A stretch of 29,101 bases of DNA from contig CAYRXH010000028.1 of NCBI GenBank assembly GCA_964428185.1, positions 1 to 29,101 on the forward strand. Reading direction: 5' to 3'. The notes below the pieces were generated by a model that saw nothing but the letters and a program-made list of their open reading frames with translations, was not told where the DNA came from and did not search any database. The position numbers were made by a program, and so were the translations under genes. This DNA is from CAYMAZ01 sp964428185. Its GTDB lineage: Bacteria; Bacteroidota; Bacteroidia; Bacteroidales; DTU049. Numbering within the stretch: position 1 is the first letter of the stretch; each line of letters starts with the position of its first letter. Shown piece by piece: positions 15,718-23,489 of the stretch.

Positions 15718-16377
15718 TTATTTCTTTTTTTTGGGTGGAACTTTATCGTTGATAATATATATCAATCTCATGCTAAGAAAATTATTGTATTGTTTTCTAT
15801 CCCAGGTTTTAAAATCAGTAGTGAAGGTTCTTATTCTGATATGATTCAGCGAATATGAATATCTAAAGTTGATCCAAAGTTTCCACCATCCTCTGAACCG
15901 TATATCAACAAAGATATTGAAGTCATCTCTGTCGTATGGTCCTCTTTTGTCTTCCCATTCCACAAGCCTCCCATATTCTATTTCTTTCCCTGAAGTCAAC
16001 CTATTGTAAGAAAATCCTGCCCCTGCAGTGACCACGTCTTTATCATTATAATGTATACTTACGGGTATATCCAGGTAATTAAGTCTTAAATTATAGAAGG
16101 GGAGCATATCATAGGTGAGGACAGTATCGTAGCTGAGCGGGTATTTTTTATATGCTCCCTTCTGATTGAAGAGGGTTTCAATAGCAATGCTCCATGATTT
16201 TCCAAATGGAAGTATCGCAGTGGCACCCACATTCCAACCCGGTTTATAAAATCCAGACACTTCATCACCGTCAACCTGTGACATATTACCTCCAACGATT
16301 AGCCCGCCAAGAATGTTTTGTCCTGATAAAAGAACATAAGGAAAGAAGAAGACCAAAAATATTACCAAATTTTTCAT
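15718..16377 (-). CDS. Outer-membrane beta-barrel protein, PorT-like family
   Basis: A 219-residue exported protein. Residues 1-19 form a signal peptide (NLVIFLVFFFPYVLLSGQ). The mature part opens with GGLIVGGNMSQVDGDEVSGF, the pattern of the outer_membrane beta-barrel (PorT-like) family in Bacteroidetes. Alternating strands follow, for example NYLDIPVSIHY and WKLWINFRYSYSL. The C-terminus ends in PPKKKK, unusually basic for a barrel. Its ATG overlaps the stop of tex as ATGA (16374-16377), so translation is probably coupled and it is cotranscribed with tex. The family often has structural or unknown roles; PorT itself belongs to T9SS, but this gene cannot be equated with it. Confidence 0.75.
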   Translation of the reverse strand: MKNLVIFLVFFFPYVLLSGQNILGGLIVGGNMSQVDGDEVSGFYKPGWNVGATAILPFGKSWSIAIETLFNQKGAYKKYPLSYDTVLTYDMLPFYNLRLNYLDIPVSIHYNDKDVVTAGAGFSYNRLTSGKEIEYGRLVEWEDKRGPYDRDDFNIFVDIRFRGWWKLWINFRYSYSLNHIRIRTFTTDFKTWDRKQYNNFLSMRLIYIINDKVPPKKKK

Positions 16378-18521
16378 AATCCTTTCATGCTTAATTGAAT
16401 TCTACGACGTTTATGATCTATTGATACGACTTTGACTTGTACTTTTTGATTGATTTTCACCACCTCGTTTGGATCTTTCACATATCTGTCAGCAAGCTGA
16501 CTGATATGGACAAGACCTGCATCGTGTAGTCCAATATCAACAAATGCACCAAAGGCAGTGATGTTTGTAACAATGCCGGGCAAGACCTTTCCTTCATACA
16601 GATCCTCTATATCTCTGATTGTTTCGTCAAACTCAAACATATCAAATTCTTCGCGGGGGTCGCGCCCTGGTTTTTCAAGTTCCTGAAGAATATCCCGAAT
16701 GGTAGGAAGACCTGCTTTATCATCAATGAATTCTTCGGGTTTCAGATGGTCCAGAAATTTCTTTTTTCTGTCTTTCTCCCTCAGAAGTTCATCAAGCTGA
16801 ATTTGCAGTGTTTGCATCATTTTTTCTACGATATAGTAGCTTTCGGGATGTACGGCAGTTGAATCGAGTGCGGTGTCACCATCCTTAATCCGCAAAAAAC
16901 CCGCAGACTGCTGATAAGCTTTTTCTCCAAAGCGGGGAACTTTCAGTAATTGTTCGCGTCTGGAAAACCTTCCATTTTCGTTTCTGTAGTCAATGATACT
17001 TTTTGCCAAGGATGGTCCTATCCCGGATACGTGAGTCAGCAGTTCTTTGCTGGCAGTATTCAGATCAACGCCAACTCTGTTGACACAACTTACTACTGTG
17101 TCTTCAAGACTTTTCTGAAGCTCTTTCTGGTCAACATCATGCTGATACTGACCTACTCCGATTGATTTGGGGTCAATTTTCACAAGTTCCGCAAGGGGGT
17201 CCATAAGTCTTCGACCTATGGAAACGGCTCCTCTCACAGTAACATCGTAATCGGGAAATTCCTCCCGGGCAACTGAAGATGCTGAATATACTGATGCTCC
17301 TGACTCATTCACCATAACAACTATCACTTTCCTGTTGAACCGGATGTTTTTTACCAGTTGTTCTGTCTCTCTGCCGGCGGTGCCATTCCCGATGGCTATC
17401 GCTTCAATTTTGAATGAATCCACAAGCTGTATCAGCTTATTGATGGATTGTTTGACTTCCATTTCGGGAGGGTGGGGATAAATGGTTTCATTATGAAGCA
17501 ATTGCCCGAGTTCATTCAAAACAACTAACTTACACCCTGTTCTGAATCCTGGGTCAATGGCAAGAATTCGTTTGTGCCCCAGAGGTGGTTGCATGAGCAG
17601 TTGTCTGAGATTTTCAGCAAATACTTCAATGGCTTTTGTGTCGGCACTTTGTTTGGCTTCGTTCCTCATTTCAGTTTCAAGTGATGGTTGCAACAGTCGT
17701 TTCCATGAATCTAAGCAAGCCTCTGAAACATGCTGCCCCGATGCATTTCTGCTTTTTACATAACGCTTTTCGATGTGTTGTATTGCATCCTCAGGAAGGG
17801 GGGAAATACTGACTTTCAAAAAACCTTCGTTCTCTCCCCTAAAAACTGCAAGTATTCTGTGAGATGGAGCTTTTGAAAGTGGTTCAGACCATTTGAAATA
17901 ATTCTCGTATTTGACTCCTTCTTCTGCTTTGCTTTTAACTGCTGACGAAGAAATAACAGCCTTCTGTTGAAATAGAGAGCGTAATGAGCGACGAAGTGCT
18001 GCATCTTCATTGATCATCTCGGCAATGATATCCCTTGCTCCTGATAAAGCTTCTTCAACAGTGTTAACATTTTTTTCAGAACTGATATATTTTTTTGCTT
18101 CTGTTTCAGGATCATTGTTCACCTGCTTTAAGAGAAACAATGCTAGTGGTTCAAGACCTTTTTCTTTAGCAATGCTTGCTCTGGTTTTTCTTTTTGGACG
18201 GTAGGGAAGATAAAGGTCTTCAAGCTCAACCAGACTATCAGTCTTCAATATCTGAGCTTCCAGATCTGGTGTCAGTTTTTCCTGTTCACGGATAGATTTA
18301 AGCACAACTTGACGTCTTTTTTCCAGTTCCACAAGCCGTGCATACATATCACGGATTTTGATGATCATCACTTCATCAAGACCACCTGTGGCTTCCTTGC
18401 GGTATCGTGAAATAAACTGGACAGTGGCTCCGTCTTCAAACAGTTTCAGAGTGTTCTGAATCTGACGCATGGACAGCCCCAGTTCCAATACCATCTTTTC
18501 AATATTGACATCAAGCATCAC
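16374..18521 (-). CDS. tex: Tex family RNA-binding protein (transcription accessory protein)
   Basis: A 715-residue nucleic-acid-binding protein thought to influence transcription and RNA turnover. Domain order: N-terminal helical region (1-200), YqgF/RNase H-like domain starting at RILAIDPGFRTGCKLVVLN (about 320), helix-hairpin-helix repeats (DLNTASKELLTHVSGIGPSLAKSI, then FSRREQLLKVPRFGEKAYQQ), and a C-terminal S1 domain (GIVTNITAFGAFVDIGLHDAGLVHIS). Length is slightly below the E. coli homologue. The frame opens with GTG at 18521 directly followed by ATG at 18518; the ATG is the likelier start, about 17 bases after a TAATTTTG element. The outer-membrane protein gene overlaps its stop. Confidence 0.93.
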   Translation of the reverse strand: MMLDVNIEKMVLELGLSMRQIQNTLKLFEDGATVQFISRYRKEATGGLDEVMIIKIRDMYARLVELEKRRQVVLKSIREQEKLTPDLEAQILKTDSLVELEDLYLPYRPKRKTRASIAKEKGLEPLALFLLKQVNNDPETEAKKYISSEKNVNTVEEALSGARDIIAEMINEDAALRRSLRSLFQQKAVISSSAVKSKAEEGVKYENYFKWSEPLSKAPSHRILAVFRGENEGFLKVSISPLPEDAIQHIEKRYVKSRNASGQHVSEACLDSWKRLLQPSLETEMRNEAKQSADTKAIEVFAENLRQLLMQPPLGHKRILAIDPGFRTGCKLVVLNELGQLLHNETIYPHPPEMEVKQSINKLIQLVDSFKIEAIAIGNGTAGRETEQLVKNIRFNRKVIVVMVNESGASVYSASSVAREEFPDYDVTVRGAVSIGRRLMDPLAELVKIDPKSIGVGQYQHDVDQKELQKSLEDTVVSCVNRVGVDLNTASKELLTHVSGIGPSLAKSIIDYRNENGRFSRREQLLKVPRFGEKAYQQSAGFLRIKDGDTALDSTAVHPESYYIVEKMMQTLQIQLDELLREKDRKKKFLDHLKPEEFIDDKAGLPTIRDILQELEKPGRDPREEFDMFEFDETIRDIEDLYEGKVLPGIVTNITAFGAFVDIGLHDAGLVHISQLADRYVKDPNEVVKINQKVQVKVVSIDHKRRRIQLSMKGL

Positions 18522-18534
18522 ACGGAAATTTGAA

Positions 18535-18566
18535 CAAAATTAGTGAAAAAACATACACAATGACAA
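18535..18566 (-). promoter_or_regulatory. Promoter for tex
   Basis: Minus-strand TTG at 18566-18564 and TAATTTTG at 18542-18535, 21 bases apart. Leader of about 10 bases before the GTG/ATG pair. Confidence 0.5.
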
Positions 18567-18708
18567 CAAAATCACTAAACTTGTATTCAAAATATCGTAA
18601 CCAGATTTCAAAACCAAGTGGAAAAGGACAATGTGAAGATAAGTATTGCTGAACCTTTCTGATAAAATACAATGGATAGTGTAATGAGTAAATAAAGAGG
18701 TTTGTCTT

Positions 18709-19215
18709 TTACTTCAATGGATATTCAATCTGAATCAGTGAATCCAACTCAGGAGTGAAAGAAATGATCATTTGAACAAAATTTTGAATATCAATGCTTA
18801 TTGAATCAGGATTGTCATAAATAAGACTGAAAAGAGTGTTTGAATGATGATCCAGAAAAGTCAGAGTTGAAGTAGTTGAACCAGGCATGTCTCTTTGAAA
18901 ACGACCCTGCTTAAAGTCGGAATTTTTAATATGGTCCAAAAGTTGATCCCATTGTTCCTGAGTTATTTGCTTTTCAACAGTTCCTATGGTATCACCGTAA
19001 ACATTAACCTGAGTTTTCAGAATAAGTTTTTTGCTGATGCTGATAAGAAAACTCCTGTGGTATTGCGGAGGGATAGAAGAATCGATAAACTCATAAATGA
19101 TTACCGCCGGAGAATCATAATTTTTCGTCTGGCTATTGATTTGAACTTCGGAATTAAAACATCCTGCCATAATTAATGTAAAAAATATTACTATGGATGA
19201 ATAAACTTTTCTCAT
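18709..19215 (-). CDS. Small lipoprotein, unrecognised family
   Basis: A 168-residue protein with a basic start, a hydrophobic stretch and a lipobox at LIMAGC, so Cys19 is the likely lipidated residue and the protein is anchored in the envelope. The rest shows mixed alpha/beta character, with ITQEQWDQLLDHI as a helix and STTSTLTFLDHHSNTLFSLIYD as paired strands. No domain was recognised. The layout loosely resembles small lipoproteins that place a sheet against a Trp-containing helix, but that is not enough to name a family. It is monocistronic, diverging from the GldM-C-like gene pair, with promoter elements that touch those of the pair. Confidence 0.75.
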   Translation of the reverse strand: MRKVYSSIVIFFTLIMAGCFNSEVQINSQTKNYDSPAVIIYEFIDSSIPPQYHRSFLISISKKLILKTQVNVYGDTIGTVEKQITQEQWDQLLDHIKNSDFKQGRFQRDMPGSTTSTLTFLDHHSNTLFSLIYDNPDSISIDIQNFVQMIISFTPELDSLIQIEYPLK

Positions 19216-19231
19216 TTTTTTTGGTTTAATA

Positions 19232-19263
19232 TTTGAAAAAAATGAAAAATATTTCTATTTTTG
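19232..19263 (+). promoter_or_regulatory. Promoter for the GldM-C-like gene pair
   Basis: TTTG at 19232-19235 and TATTTTTG at 19256-19263, 20 bases apart: one of the best matches to the phylum consensus in the window. ATG follows 23 bases later. Confidence 0.65.
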
Positions 19264-19297
19264 CAAAATTATAAATATAGTTTCTTATGAAAACAAA
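19264..19297 (-). promoter_or_regulatory. Divergent promoter for the small lipoprotein
   Basis: Minus-strand TTTG at 19297-19294 and TAATTTTG at 19271-19264, 22 bases apart. The -7 element directly abuts the plus-strand -7 element at 19256-19263, so the two polymerases cannot occupy the site together. Confidence 0.5.
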
Positions 19298-19655
19298 ACA
19301 ATTTTTTCTATCGTTTATTATTGTTGTTTTTGCGATAAACACTGTGTTTGCACAGAGTGTTAAAACAAAAGCTTCAATTTCCGGAAAATCTTCTGGAGTC
19401 ATTACCCTTGGAGAAATTATTGGACAGACCATTACGGTTACTCCAGAAACGTTTACTGTTACTTCATTCACTATTAATGCTGCCTCAGGGGAGTCGATTA
19501 TAAATGTTGATGTAACAGGAAACGTCGTTGATAAAAATGCGTCCAATAAGATTCGTACACTTGCCTCCGGAACCAAGATCACCTTTAAGAATATTAAGGC
19601 TATCAATGTTGCTGGCGAAGTCACTGTGCCGGATATGGAATTTACACTTGAATAA
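19287..19655 (+). CDS. Small secreted protein resembling a stand-alone GldM C-terminal domain (first of two)
   Basis: A 122-residue protein with a signal peptide (1-22, ending VFAQ). The mature part reads SISGKSSGVITLGEI, then TVTSFTI, then LASGTKITFKNIKA and finally VPDMEFTL. This order matches the C-terminal domain of GldM (a T9SS motor subunit): G-K-x-x-G-x-I, V-x-S-F-T, G-x-x-(I/V)-x-(F/I)-x-x-I-K-(A/V), then a terminal strand. GldM itself is about 500 residues with a membrane helix; here only one domain is present, free in the periplasm. It is 37 bases upstream of a diverged paralogue with the same layout. Function is unknown: a T9SS accessory or unrelated use of the fold are both possible. 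Confidence 0.7.
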   Translation: MKTKQFFLSFIIVVFAINTVFAQSVKTKASISGKSSGVITLGEIIGQTITVTPETFTVTSFTINAASGESIINVDVTGNVVDKNASNKIRTLASGTKITFKNIKAINVAGEVTVPDMEFTLE

Positions 19656-19692
19656 AGTATTGAATTTTTAGAATTTCTGCGGAGAAACAAAC

Positions 19693-20076
19693 ATGAAAAA
19701 AATTATTGCAGTATTTTGTGCAGTATTTGCATTTTCATTATTTCAATCACATGCTCAGACGGTGGAGGACTCTGAAACTTTTACCATCACTGTTTCAGGC
19801 AAAAGCTGTGGCCAGATTACATATGCTGACTTATCCGGACAACAGGTGCTTGTTGACAGGGAAGGATATGAAGTTGAAGAATTCACTTTTGTGTGTGTTT
19901 TAAATGGAAATGATCTTTGGGAAGGTCATGCAAATGGGAATCAGTTCCTCCAGTCATGGGATCCTGTGCTCCAGTCATTGACCTCAGGTCAGAATATTTC
20001 TCTGGAGAATATTAAAATCAGAGGCCTTGACGGAAGCCTGAGAGTGATTGATTCGGTGCAGTTTATCTTCCAGTAG
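19693..20076 (+). CDS. Small secreted protein resembling a stand-alone GldM C-terminal domain (second of two)
   Basis: A 127-residue protein with a signal peptide ending SHAQ (residue 22). The mature part shares the layout of the upstream gene: SGKSCGQITYADLSGQ, then YEVEEFTFVCVLNG, then LTSGQNISLENIKIRGLDGS and a last strand VIDSVQFIFQ. It is closer to canonical GldM-C than the first copy, because it keeps the (I/V)-x-G-x-DG turn. Two cysteines (in KSCGQ and FVCVL) may pair in the periplasm; the first copy lacks them in its mature part. The two genes are probably one transcript and arose by an old duplication, since identity is low. A terminator hairpin follows. Confidence 0.7.
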   Translation: MKKIIAVFCAVFAFSLFQSHAQTVEDSETFTITVSGKSCGQITYADLSGQQVLVDREGYEVEEFTFVCVLNGNDLWEGHANGNQFLQSWDPVLQSLTSGQNISLENIKIRGLDGSLRVIDSVQFIFQ

Positions 20077-20110
20077 GCTTGAATAATAAAATTAATGTAA
20101 GTTGTATAAT

Positions 20111-20138
20111 AAAAGTATGAAAATCATACTTTTTTTTA
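20111..20138 (+). terminator. Rho-independent terminator after the GldM-C-like pair
   Basis: AAAAGTATGA (20111-20120) and TCATACTTTT (20124-20133) form a perfect 10-base stem with a 3-base loop and a T-run to 20137. The stem is AT-rich but the T-run is good. Confidence 0.75.
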
Positions 20139-20205
20139 TTGGATTTCGTTACTTTCGTTCCACTTGTTACGTCAAATTTATATTTACTACTACACAATAT
20201 AATAA

Positions 20206-22581
20206 ATGAATAAATTATTACTGACAACGCTTTTATTTATTGCTTTTTCTTCATTTGTTGTATCTCAGAACACACAGAAATTCACTATCAGCGGTTATGT
20301 AACTGATGAGCAGACAGGAGAATCATTAATCGGCACCAATGTTTTTGTAAAGAATCCTGTTCGTGGAGCTACAACCAATGCATATGGATTTTATACACTC
20401 ACCCTCGAAAAGGGAACCTATACGCTCTTTGCAAGTTTTATGGGCTATACTGACTGGTCTCAGGAAATTGTTCTGGACAAAAATATAAAATTAAACATTA
20501 AACTTACACCAAGTGCCATCACAACCAATGAGGTGGTGATTACAGGTGAAAAGCCTGATAAAAATGTTCAGAGTACTGATATGGGCACATTCGATATACC
20601 GGTTGAAATGGTCAAAAAGATTCCTTCCGTATTTGGCGAAGTGGATATATTGAAAACCCTGCAGCTAAAGCCTGGCATCCAATCCGGTGGTGAAGGATCC
20701 ACGGGCTTGTATGTCAGAGGGGGAGGTCCTGATCAAAATCTGATTCTTCTTGATGAGGCAGTGGTTTATAATGCATCTCACCTCTTTGGCTTTTTTTCAG
20801 TGTTCAACGCTGATGCCCTTCAGAATGTTGAAATTCACAAGGGAAATATGCCTGCCAATTACGGTGGAAGACTTGCTTCAGTCCTTGATATTTCCATGAA
20901 GGATGGAAATAACAGGAAATATGGTGCGCAGGGTGGTCTGGGGTTGATATCTTCAAGATTAACTGTTGAAGGCCCCATAAAAAAGGATACTTCTTCATTT
21001 ATCATTTCCGGAAGAAGAACTTATGTTGATGTGGTGATGAAACCGTTTCTGAAGAAAGACTCCCCAATGAGGGAATCGACTTATTATTTTTATGATCTGA
21101 ATACAAAGCTCAACTGGAGGATTTCTGAAAAAGACAGGGTTTTTCTCAGTGGGTATTTTGGTCGCGATGTATTTGACCTTTCAAGTACTGAAGATAATTT
21201 TTCAAATGCAATTTCATGGGGCAATGGAACTGCGGTATTGAGATGGAACCATCTGTTCAGTCAGAAACTCTTTGCAAATACTTCATTGATATATAGTATA
21301 TACAATTTTGGGTTTGAAGCGTTTCAGGATCAATATGAAATGAAGCTTGAATCAGGAATAGAAGACTGGAACGGAAAAATTGATTTTACCCTGATTCCAT
21401 CTCCTTCTCATACAATAAAGTTTGGCGGAAATTATATTTTTCATATTTTTACGCCCAACAATGTGTCTGCAAAAACAGGGGGGGTGCCTCTTGAACTGGG
21501 TCCGGAAGTAAAATTGTATTCTCACGAGGGAGCCATCTACCTGAATGATGAGTTTGACCTGACAAGTCTGATCAGGATCAATGCCGGCCTAAGGTATTCA
21601 ATATTTTCACATGTGGGGCCTTTTACCAGATATATCAAGGATCCCATGACCAATTTGACAATAGATTCTGTCATGTATGCATCTGGAGAGAATGTAAAAA
21701 CCTATCATCATCTTGAACCCCGTTTGGCTGTCAGATATATGATCGACGAAAATTCGTCCGTCAAAGCTGCTTTTACTCAAAACTATCAGTATATCCATCT
21801 TGCGGCAGTCAGTGCTGTGTCTCTCCCCACTGATTTGTGGGTGCCCAGTACAGAGCTTGTCAAACCCCAATTCGGAACTCAGTATTCTCTTGGCTATTTC
21901 AGAAATTTTAATAAGAATATGTTTGAAGCATCGGTTGAAGTGTATTACAAAGATATGAAAGACCTGATTGAGTTTAAGGAGGGTGCATTGATTGAGGACA
22001 ATATCAATAACAATACCGATAACAATTTTACTTTTGGAGATGGAACATCATACGGAATAGAGCTTTTTGTAAATAAGCAGTTTGGTAAACTGACAGGATG
22101 GTTGGGCTATACATGGTCGAAAACCACAAGACAGTTTCCTGATATCAACATGGGAGAAGAATTTCCTGCAAAGTATGATCGCAGACATGATGTTTCGATT
22201 GTTGCCATGTATGAAATTAATAAGCAGCTGAATGTGTCTGCTATCTGGGTTTATGCTACAGGGAATACAGCAACTTTACCCGTGTCAAGATATATCATTG
22301 GGGGGAATATTATTAACGAATATGGACCACGAAATTCATACCGGATGCCTGCATATCACAGACTTGATTTTTCTGTTAACTGGACACCGATTCCTAAAAA
22401 GAATAAGCGGTTTGAATCTGTTTGGAATTTTTCAGTTTACAATATTTACAACAGAAGAAATCCATATTATATTTACTTTGAAACCAAAGGAAATATCATG
22501 GATGGTTATATGGAAATCAAAGCAAAACAGGTTTCTTTGTTTCCCATTCTTCCTTCAATCACCTATAATTTTAAATTTTAA
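20206..22581 (+). CDS. TonB-dependent outer-membrane receptor with carboxypeptidase-regulatory-like N-terminal domain
   Basis: A 791-residue outer-membrane transporter that takes up a substrate using TonB-transmitted energy. Residues 1-20 form a signal peptide. A carboxypeptidase-D regulatory-like beta-sandwich follows at about 27-105 (ISGYVTDEQTGESLIGTNVFV). The plug domain spans about 135-235 (LYVRGGGPDQNLILLDEAVVYNASH is within it, read in two parts here: LYVRGGGPDQN and LILLDEAVVYN). The 22-strand barrel runs to the end, closing with the aromatic ITYNFKF. It is not SusC-type, since the SusD partner is absent; instead it is followed after 5 bases by a DUF4249 lipoprotein, a known pairing in Bacteroidetes. 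Substrate unknown. Leader is AT-rich; TACTTTCG at 20150-20157 is a possible weak -7 element. Confidence 0.92.
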   Translation: MNKLLLTTLLFIAFSSFVVSQNTQKFTISGYVTDEQTGESLIGTNVFVKNPVRGATTNAYGFYTLTLEKGTYTLFASFMGYTDWSQEIVLDKNIKLNIKLTPSAITTNEVVITGEKPDKNVQSTDMGTFDIPVEMVKKIPSVFGEVDILKTLQLKPGIQSGGEGSTGLYVRGGGPDQNLILLDEAVVYNASHLFGFFSVFNADALQNVEIHKGNMPANYGGRLASVLDISMKDGNNRKYGAQGGLGLISSRLTVEGPIKKDTSSFIISGRRTYVDVVMKPFLKKDSPMRESTYYFYDLNTKLNWRISEKDRVFLSGYFGRDVFDLSSTEDNFSNAISWGNGTAVLRWNHLFSQKLFANTSLIYSIYNFGFEAFQDQYEMKLESGIEDWNGKIDFTLIPSPSHTIKFGGNYIFHIFTPNNVSAKTGGVPLELGPEVKLYSHEGAIYLNDEFDLTSLIRINAGLRYSIFSHVGPFTRYIKDPMTNLTIDSVMYASGENVKTYHHLEPRLAVRYMIDENSSVKAAFTQNYQYIHLAAVSAVSLPTDLWVPSTELVKPQFGTQYSLGYFRNFNKNMFEASVEVYYKDMKDLIEFKEGALIEDNINNNTDNNFTFGDGTSYGIELFVNKQFGKLTGWLGYTWSKTTRQFPDINMGEEFPAKYDRRHDVSIVAMYEINKQLNVSAIWVYATGNTATLPVSRYIIGGNIINEYGPRNSYRMPAYHRLDFSVNWTPIPKKNKRFESVWNFSVYNIYNRRNPYYIYFETKGNIMDGYMEIKAKQVSLFPILPSITYNFKF

Positions 22582-22586
22582 GTGTT

Positions 22587-23489
22587 ATGAGAAAATATAA
22601 ATCAATATTCTTTTTCGTTGCTTTTTTGACAGTTCTTTTTACAGCCTGCGAAAAAGAAGTGTACATTGATCTACCGGATCCTGAGCAGAAACTGGTGGTT
22701 GAAGGCTGGATTGAACAGAATCAGTATCCTATAGTTTCTGTCACCCGGAATTCTCCTTATTTTTCAGTTGTAGATTCTTCAACACTTGCTAATCTGTTTA
22801 TTATCAATGCAAAAGTTATTGTTTCTGACGGGACTCAGAGTGAAGAGCTGCAACTGGATTTTTCCAATGCCCTGAACGGAGTATGGCCGTTTATATGTTA
22901 TAAAGGGAGTACATTAAAGGGAGAAGTTGGGAAAACTTACTGGCTGACAATTTATGCTGAAGGAGATACCATTACAGGAAAGACAACAATACCTGAACCG
23001 GTAACGCTTGATAGTATCTGGTGGCTTCCTGATAGTATAAATAATCCAGAAAATGACACTTTGGGCTATATTTGGGCTTCTTATACAGATAATCCTTTGG
23101 TTCATAATTATTTCAAGCTTTTCTCCTTCAGACGCGGAAGGGACAAATCATTTGTGCCACTGTTCGGGTCTGTGTATGATGATATCTTTTTTGACGGCAA
23201 GAATTTCACATTTAGCATGTACCGGGGAGTACCTTCAATTTCAGATTCTGATTCCATTTACAACGATAAAGAACTATTTTATTACAAAAAGGGAGATACT
23301 GTTGATGTGAAAATTACCAGTATTGATATGGAGCATTATGAATTCTGGAGAACTATTGAACAGGAACTTTACACCGGAGGGAATCCATTTGTGTTTCCTG
23401 TTGTGATAAGACACAATGTTGAAGGAGCTATAGGAGTGTGGGGTGGATACGGTGCCACATATTATACTCTTGTGATAGGAGAGAATTAA
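22587..23489 (+). CDS. DUF4249 family lipoprotein, partner of the TonB receptor
   Basis: A 300-residue lipoprotein with lipobox LFTAC (Cys21). The mature protein opens with CEKEVYIDLPDPEQKLVVEGWI, the classical start of DUF4249. Two Ig-like stretches follow (VSVTRNSPYFSV and YWLTIYAEGDTITGKTTIPEPV), and the C-terminus carries GAIGVWGGYGATYYTLVI, also typical. Members are regularly encoded immediately after TonB receptors of this subtype and are presumed surface-exposed binding or gating partners, although no substrate is known to me. It starts 5 bases after the receptor stop, so the two are cotranscribed. Its stop codon overlaps, tail to tail, that of the DUF3570 gene on minus. Confidence 0.88.
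   Translation: MRKYKSIFFFVAFLTVLFTACEKEVYIDLPDPEQKLVVEGWIEQNQYPIVSVTRNSPYFSVVDSSTLANLFIINAKVIVSDGTQSEELQLDFSNALNGVWPFICYKGSTLKGEVGKTYWLTIYAEGDTITGKTTIPEPVTLDSIWWLPDSINNPENDTLGYIWASYTDNPLVHNYFKLFSFRRGRDKSFVPLFGSVYDDIFFDGKNFTFSMYRGVPSISDSDSIYNDKELFYYKKGDTVDVKITSIDMEHYEFWRTIEQELYTGGNPFVFPVVIRHNVEGAIGVWGGYGATYYTLVIGEN

Noticed and set aside
19226..19690. 154-codon minus-strand frame across the GldM-C-like gene
   Set aside because: Opposes a gene with signal peptide, promoter and recognisable domain, and also covers the divergent promoter.
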